Of a stretch of DNA of 18,426 nt, positions 14,558-18,426 are shown piece after piece. A program made the translations under genes and the position numbers. Every line of letters starts with the position of its first letter. Position 1 is the stretch's first letter. The DNA comes from an uncultured Collinsella sp. Lineage in GTDB: Bacteria; Actinomycetota; Coriobacteriia; Coriobacteriales; Coriobacteriaceae. Where the stretch lies: NCBI GenBank assembly GCA_902496845.1, contig CABVCJ010000041.1, positions 1 through 18,426 of the forward strand. The letters are read 5' to 3'. Under the pieces are notes generated by a model. That model was not told where the DNA came from and searched no databases. It saw only the letters and a list, made by a program, of their open reading frames with translations.

Positions 14558-16423
14558 CTACTTGGTGCGCGGGACACCCAACACGTCAAGCGCACTGGCC
14601 ATAATGGACTGGAACGGCACTGCGGCGGCATCGGAGCCTGACGGGGTTCCGTCAAGGGTGATATAGCACAGGACCTTGGGCGACTGCGCCGGGGCAAACC
14701 CCATAAAAGACGACATGTAGTTCTCTTTGAGGTAGCCGCCGTTCTCATCGGCGCGCTCGGCCGTACCGGTCTTGCCCGCCACGTCGTAGCCGTCCACCGC
14801 GCCGCCAACGCCCGTTCCCTCGGCAACGACCGTCTGCATACACGATGTCACCTGCGAGGCGGCCTCCTCGGAAATCGCGCGATCCCCCTCGCCCCAATCC
14901 TTTTCATCGCCCTTGCTCGACTTATAGAAGTGCGGAGTCATCATCACGCCGCCGTTCGCGATGCCGCCCACGGCACGTGCGACCTCAATCGGCGAGACGG
15001 ACAGCGCCTGGCCAAAGCTCATAGCACCCAAGGTGGCACCATCGTACTGGTCGCGCTCCTTGACGATGCCCAGACTCTCACCCGGAAAATCGACACCGGA
15101 GCTATGACCGATACCCCACTTGTCCACATAGGTGGCAAAATCATCGGCACCGATCTTGCGCCCCACCAGGACAAAACCGACATTGGACGAACGGCGCATC
15201 ATCTCGCGTACGTCCATTGTCATGGTGTAGTCACGCTTGTCGGCATCGGTAACGGTATCGTCGCCCACCTTGATACTCGCGGGAACCTCAAACGATGTGC
15301 TCGGGCGCACAACGCCCAAATCAAATCCGGCGCCCGCAACCAGCGTCTTAAAGACCGAGCCGGGCTCGTAGGCATCCGTCACCAGACGAAGGTTCATGTC
15401 CTCGGTCTTGGCGTTTTCCAAATTGGTCTGGTCGTAGGTCGGATACGAGCAGGCGGCCAGGATCTCTCCAGTCGTCGGGTCGGTCACCAGGGCCGACCCG
15501 TTTTTGGCCTTCGTCTTCTCGACCGCCTCGGCCAAGGCATCTTCCGCGGCACGCTGAATGTTGACGTCGATCGTCGTCACGATATCCACGCCATCGATCG
15601 CGGCAACCTTTTTATAGGCACCGCCCGCGATATAGCCGCCATCTCTTGCGCGCTCGCGCACAAGAGAGCCATTCGTTCCGGTCAGAAGCTCATCGTATTG
15701 TTTTTCGAGTCCCGTCAGGCCAGCGTTGTCCACGTTCACGACGCCCAGCAGCTGAGAAGCCAGGTTTCCATACGGGTAAACCCGCTTCATCGCCTGCTCA
15801 AAGAGCACGCCGGGTAGATTCTTCTTTTCCAGGGCGGCAGCGTCATCCTCGTCGACCTGGCGCTTGATATACACCCAGGAACCATCAGACAGCACCAGCT
15901 TGCGGCAGGTCTTTTTATCAATACCGGTAGCCTTGACCAGCGCCGAGACCGTCTTGTCGACGTCCTCGACAAGCTGAGGGTTCACGGCGACATTGCGGCA
16001 TTCGACCGACGACGTCAGCACGTTGCCGTTGCGGTCGTAGATAGTGCCACGTTTGGCATAGAGCGTCTGTGAAAGCAGACGACGCGCGTCCGCACGCTCG
16101 CGCAGCTTGTCAGCATTCACGATCTGGTATTCGGCAAGACGGAAGACGCCCGCGGCAAGGCCAACCCCGATACAGCCCATAACGACATCGCGGCGAGGCA
16201 GCGGCGCTCCCGTAACCCATTCAGACGACGACCCCTTGCGCGCGCCCGTATTGCGTACCCGAGGTCCGCCCGAGCCACGAAGACGCGACGCAGGGTCGTT
16301 GCCATAGGACGGCCCCGCGTTGTAAGATGGCCGACCCGTTCCTTGATAACCAGAACGTCCCCGCGAGGAGGGACGTCCAGACCCGTGGTCCCCGTCGGAA
16401 CCGCGGCGATAGTCATTTGTCAT
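14558..16423 (-). CDS. ftsI: Septal peptidoglycan transpeptidase FtsI (class B penicillin-binding protein)
   Basis: FtsI (PBP3/PBP2B type) crosslinks septal glycan made by FtsW. The 621-aa protein has a disordered Gly/Arg/Ser-rich cytoplasmic N-terminus of about 78 residues and one membrane helix (about 80-95). The pedestal domain begins with AKRGTIYDRNG (123-133). The transpeptidase domain has the active-site SVFK (Ser356, Lys359), SSN (412-414) and KTGTAE (551-556). There is no PASTA repeat; the chain stops soon after the catalytic domain. The cytoplasmic part holds two pseudo-repeats beginning G(S/T)GRPS (14 and 28) and then DPASRLRGSGGPRVR (43-57), which resembles the FtsW tail end. ATG 16423 lies 18 nt after the ftsL stop with only a weak ribosome site. 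FtsL directly before FtsI and FtsW downstream fit the known FtsQ-L-W-I complex. Confidence 0.96.
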   Translation of the reverse strand: MTNDYRRGSDGDHGSGRPSSRGRSGYQGTGRPSYNAGPSYGNDPASRLRGSGGPRVRNTGARKGSSSEWVTGAPLPRRDVVMGCIGVGLAAGVFRLAEYQIVNADKLRERADARRLLSQTLYAKRGTIYDRNGNVLTSSVECRNVAVNPQLVEDVDKTVSALVKATGIDKKTCRKLVLSDGSWVYIKRQVDEDDAAALEKKNLPGVLFEQAMKRVYPYGNLASQLLGVVNVDNAGLTGLEKQYDELLTGTNGSLVRERARDGGYIAGGAYKKVAAIDGVDIVTTIDVNIQRAAEDALAEAVEKTKAKNGSALVTDPTTGEILAACSYPTYDQTNLENAKTEDMNLRLVTDAYEPGSVFKTLVAGAGFDLGVVRPSTSFEVPASIKVGDDTVTDADKRDYTMTMDVREMMRRSSNVGFVLVGRKIGADDFATYVDKWGIGHSSGVDFPGESLGIVKERDQYDGATLGAMSFGQALSVSPIEVARAVGGIANGGVMMTPHFYKSSKGDEKDWGEGDRAISEEAASQVTSCMQTVVAEGTGVGGAVDGYDVAGKTGTAERADENGGYLKENYMSSFMGFAPAQSPKVLCYITLDGTPSGSDAAAVPFQSIMASALDVLGVPRTK

Positions 16424-16441
16424 ACTCAGCTACCGTCTTAT

Positions 16442-16912
16442 TTACTGAGCGGCCGCAGTCGAGCTAGCGCCCGCGGCTGCATCCTGCGAAAAGTCAAGCG
16501 TAACGCTCTCGCTGGGCTCCACCATGCCATAGGCGCCCGCAAGATCGCGAATACGTGTGTCGGCACCATAGACCGAATGCATGACCTCAAGGTTAGAACT
16601 CTCGTCGGTCGCCTTCTCGAGCGTGCTGGCAAGCTCTGCGTTGCCGTTGAGCACCTGGGCCGTGACACCGGCAAGTGCCACGCGGGCGACACCGATCGTC
16701 ATGAAGACAGCCGCGATGATGCAAACCGTTTTAAGAACGCTCATGAAAACCGGGCTTACCGCCTGGTTTGCCTGACGGCCCGCGCCCGTGTAGACATCAA
16801 AACGCGGCGTGCGTTGCTCACGAGGGGCAACGGGCGCCTGCGGTGCCTCGCGGTAGGCGGGCATGGCGTTCATATCATAGGCGAGTGCTGCGTTTGAGGT
16901 GTTATAGCCCAT
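16442..16912 (-). CDS. ftsL: FtsL-like septum protein
   Basis: FtsL is a small bitopic protein whose periplasmic coiled coil binds FtsQ and activates FtsW-FtsI. Sequence conservation in this family is very low, so the call rests on layout and position. The product has 156 aa: a cytoplasmic N-terminus of about 53 residues with the basic stretch REQRTPRFDVYTGAGR, one membrane helix (about 54-80), and a short segment with coiled-coil character (about 85-125). AYGMVEPSESVTLDF follows, matching the 'A-x-x-x-GM-x-x-P' ending often seen in FtsL, and the chain ends in a low-complexity Ala/Ser tail. It lies between rsmH and ftsI, the standard position. ATG 16912 has GGGAGG 9 nt upstream. The 90 nt between rsmH and this gene show no convincing promoter. 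Confidence 0.8.
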   Translation of the reverse strand: MGYNTSNAALAYDMNAMPAYREAPQAPVAPREQRTPRFDVYTGAGRQANQAVSPVFMSVLKTVCIIAAVFMTIGVARVALAGVTAQVLNGNAELASTLEKATDESSNLEVMHSVYGADTRIRDLAGAYGMVEPSESVTLDFSQDAAAGASSTAAAQ

Positions 16913-17002
16913 GATATGCCGCCTCCCATCCCGAGTACGTTGGTAGTGTGTTTAAGCTTCGTTTATGGTGCGAGCGGGAGGTCCAATTTCGCGCGGTCGC
17001 GC

Positions 17003-17968
17003 CTACAGGCGCTGCGCCACGCGGATTTTGGCTGATCTCGCCCGAGGGTTGCGCGCAACCTCATCGGGTTGGGCAACCAAGGGTTTGCGGGTGATGACCT
17101 TGAGTATCGGCACGTTGCCACACACGCACACCGGAATCTCCGGCGGGCACGTGCACCCCTGGCTCATCTCCTTAAAGTGGTTCTTTACGATACGGTCCTC
17201 GAGCGAGTGATACGAGATGACGCAGATGCGTCCGCCCGGGTTGAGCCACCTGGTGGCGGCATCAAGCCCCCTCTCGAGCACATCGAGCTCGTGGTTGACC
17301 TCGATGCGAATGGCCTGGAAGCTCTTCTTGGCCGGGTGCCCACCGTGCCGACGAGCGGCAGCCGGAATGCCAGCCTTGATGATCTCGACAAATTGGCCTG
17401 TAGTTTCGATCGGTTCTTGCTCGCGACGGCGCACAATCTCGCGCGCAATCTGCGAGGCGAACTTCTCTTCGCCGTAGACGCGTAGAATCCGGGCGAGGTC
17501 GTGTTCGTTATAGGTGTTGATGACCTCAGCTGCATTTAGGGTGTTGTTACCCGGATCCATCCGCATGTCCAATGGAGCATCTTCGTTATACGAAAAGCCC
17601 CTGCCAGGGATATCGAGTTGCGGTGACGAAACGCCCAAGTCAAACAGGAAGCCATCGACCCCGGGCACCTCGGCCGAGCAAAGCAGCTCGTCCAAGTCGC
17701 CGAAGTTGCCCTTCAGCAGCTGGTGCGGGACGCCGGGAACCTCGCGGTCCAGACGGGCGCCAGCGGCCTCGAGGGCCATGTCGTCCTGATCGACGCCGAG
17801 CAAAAGGCCCGTCTCCCCCACCTGCGCGGCCATCTTTACCGAATGGCCGGCACCGCCAAGGGTGCAATCGCAGACAACGGAGCCGCTCTTGAGCTGCAGC
17901 GACTCAAGCACTTCGCCGAGCATGACAGGTTCATGCCGATATTCTTGTGTCAAGATCCCACGCTCCAT
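17003..17968 (-). CDS. rsmH: 16S rRNA (cytosine(1402)-N(4))-methyltransferase RsmH
   Basis: RsmH (MraW) uses S-adenosylmethionine to methylate N4 of C1402 in the decoding centre of 16S rRNA. The 321-aa protein starts MERGILTQEYRHEPVMLGEV, the conserved 'H-x-PVM' opening. It has the SAM-binding loop DCTLGGAGHS (34-43), FDLGVSSPQLD and RGFSYNEDAPLDMRMD. An inserted helical domain follows, and the C-terminal cysteine-rich CTCPPEIPVCVCG is typical of this family. It is the second gene of most dcw clusters and lies 20 nt after mraZ. The ribosome site is not obvious (AAGG about 12 nt upstream), so coupling to mraZ is likely. Length and motifs are normal. Confidence 0.98.
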   Translation of the reverse strand: MERGILTQEYRHEPVMLGEVLESLQLKSGSVVCDCTLGGAGHSVKMAAQVGETGLLLGVDQDDMALEAAGARLDREVPGVPHQLLKGNFGDLDELLCSAEVPGVDGFLFDLGVSSPQLDIPGRGFSYNEDAPLDMRMDPGNNTLNAAEVINTYNEHDLARILRVYGEEKFASQIAREIVRRREQEPIETTGQFVEIIKAGIPAAARRHGGHPAKKSFQAIRIEVNHELDVLERGLDAATRWLNPGGRICVISYHSLEDRIVKNHFKEMSQGCTCPPEIPVCVCGNVPILKVITRKPLVAQPDEVARNPRARSAKIRVAQRL

Positions 17969-17988
17969 CCGTTACTCGTGCCTTGCCC

Positions 17989-18423
17989 TTACGAGAAGAA
18001 GAGGTCAAGCAGAGCCTCGTCGTCATCGTCCTCATCGGCCGCGGCGCGGTCCCAAACCTCAAGGTGGTCGTAGTTGCCCACAACCGTGACCTCGCGGTCA
18101 AGGTTCGCCTGCTTGCGGAGAGACTCAGAAAGACCGATACGACCGGCGCTGTCCACATCCATCGACGTGGTGCGCTTGTTGATCGCCCTCATGAGCTTCT
18201 GGTCGTTGATGTCACGCGGGTTAAAACCCTCGTGGCCCTCACGACCCGCGAAGAGTCCTTCGACCCACTTATCGAAGGCCTCGGCAGAGAACACGTACAG
18301 AGCATCGACATCCAGGGCTTTGAACACGCGAACGTGCTCTCCAAGTTCCTCGCGAAGGGGTGCAGGCAGGGACAGACGACCTTTTGCATCGAGATTGCGC
18401 TCGTATGCACCAGTCATTCCCAT
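17989..18423 (-). CDS. mraZ: Transcriptional regulator MraZ
   Basis: MraZ is a DNA-binding protein that forms a ring of subunits and regulates the dcw promoter, in studied species by binding short direct repeats just upstream of its own gene. The 144-aa protein has two SpoVT/AbrB-type half domains, each with the DxxGR signature: DAKGRLSLP (12-20) and DSAGRIGLSE (91-100). It ends in an acidic tail (DEDDDDEALLDLFF). The start may be ATG 18423 or ATG 18417 (third codon). The window ends 3 nt upstream, so the ribosome site, the promoter and any MraZ boxes cannot be examined. Position as first gene before rsmH is standard. Confidence 0.95.
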   Translation of the reverse strand: MGMTGAYERNLDAKGRLSLPAPLREELGEHVRVFKALDVDALYVFSAEAFDKWVEGLFAGREGHEGFNPRDINDQKLMRAINKRTTSMDVDSAGRIGLSESLRKQANLDREVTVVGNYDHLEVWDRAAADEDDDDEALLDLFFS

Positions 18424-18426
18424 GTG

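Noticed and set aside
16784..16824. FtsL stretch RTPRFDVYTGAGR compared with FtsI GPRVRNTGARKG as a third copy of the shared motif
   Set aside because: Only the PR and TGA residues align and the DPxxRLR half is missing; similarity of basic tails is enough to explain it.

Overview
The window is a high-GC, densely packed chromosomal segment in which every convincing gene lies on the minus strand. Reading along that strand (high to low coordinates), it is a nearly complete division and cell wall (dcw) cluster followed by a phosphate-uptake operon. The protein families, the absence of ftsA between ftsQ and ftsZ, the high GC and the long disordered cytoplasmic tails on the division proteins suggest an actinobacterium. 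The wording of FtsZ, MraY and MurG looks most like class Coriobacteriia (a Collinsella-type gut anaerobe). That placement comes from recall of the families, not from a search.

Layout, transcription order: mraZ (18423-17989), rsmH (17968-17003), ftsL (16912-16442), ftsI/PBP (16423-14558), murF (14434-13010), mraY (13006-11987), murD (11977-10571), ftsW (10561-9047), murG (9057-7942), murC (7844-6426), murB (6420-5509), ftsQ (5552-4284), ftsZ (4085-2931). A hairpin plus seven U residues at 2905-2875 closes the cluster. Next come pgeF (2714-1914), pstS (1917-1081), pstC (1079-156) and the first 50 codons of pstA, cut by the window edge.

How the genes work together: MurB, MurC, MurD and MurF build the UDP-MurNAc-peptide in the cytoplasm. 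MraY and MurG load it onto the lipid carrier. FtsW (SEDS polymerase) and FtsI (transpeptidase) use lipid II at the septum, and FtsL and FtsQ connect them to the FtsZ ring. RsmH and MraZ are the usual ribosome-methylation and regulatory head of the cluster. murE is missing from its usual place between ftsI and murF, so that step must be encoded elsewhere. PgeF edits or scavenges wall or purine metabolites. It is joined to the Pst phosphate ABC transporter by an ATGA stop/start overlap, and an 11-bp-period direct repeat resembling a Pho box lies upstream of it.

Most of the window is an ordinary, intact, conserved cluster, and I see no RNA genes, mobile elements, CRISPR arrays or pseudogenes. 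The observations most worth a second look are: (1) a short motif, DPxxRLR-x(3-4)-GPRVR, shared by the cytoplasmic N-terminus of FtsI and the cytoplasmic C-terminus of FtsW but encoded with different codons; (2) a doubled ELPxF motif at the tip of FtsZ; (3) the pgeF-pst linkage with its candidate phosphate-response element; and (4) the missing murE.
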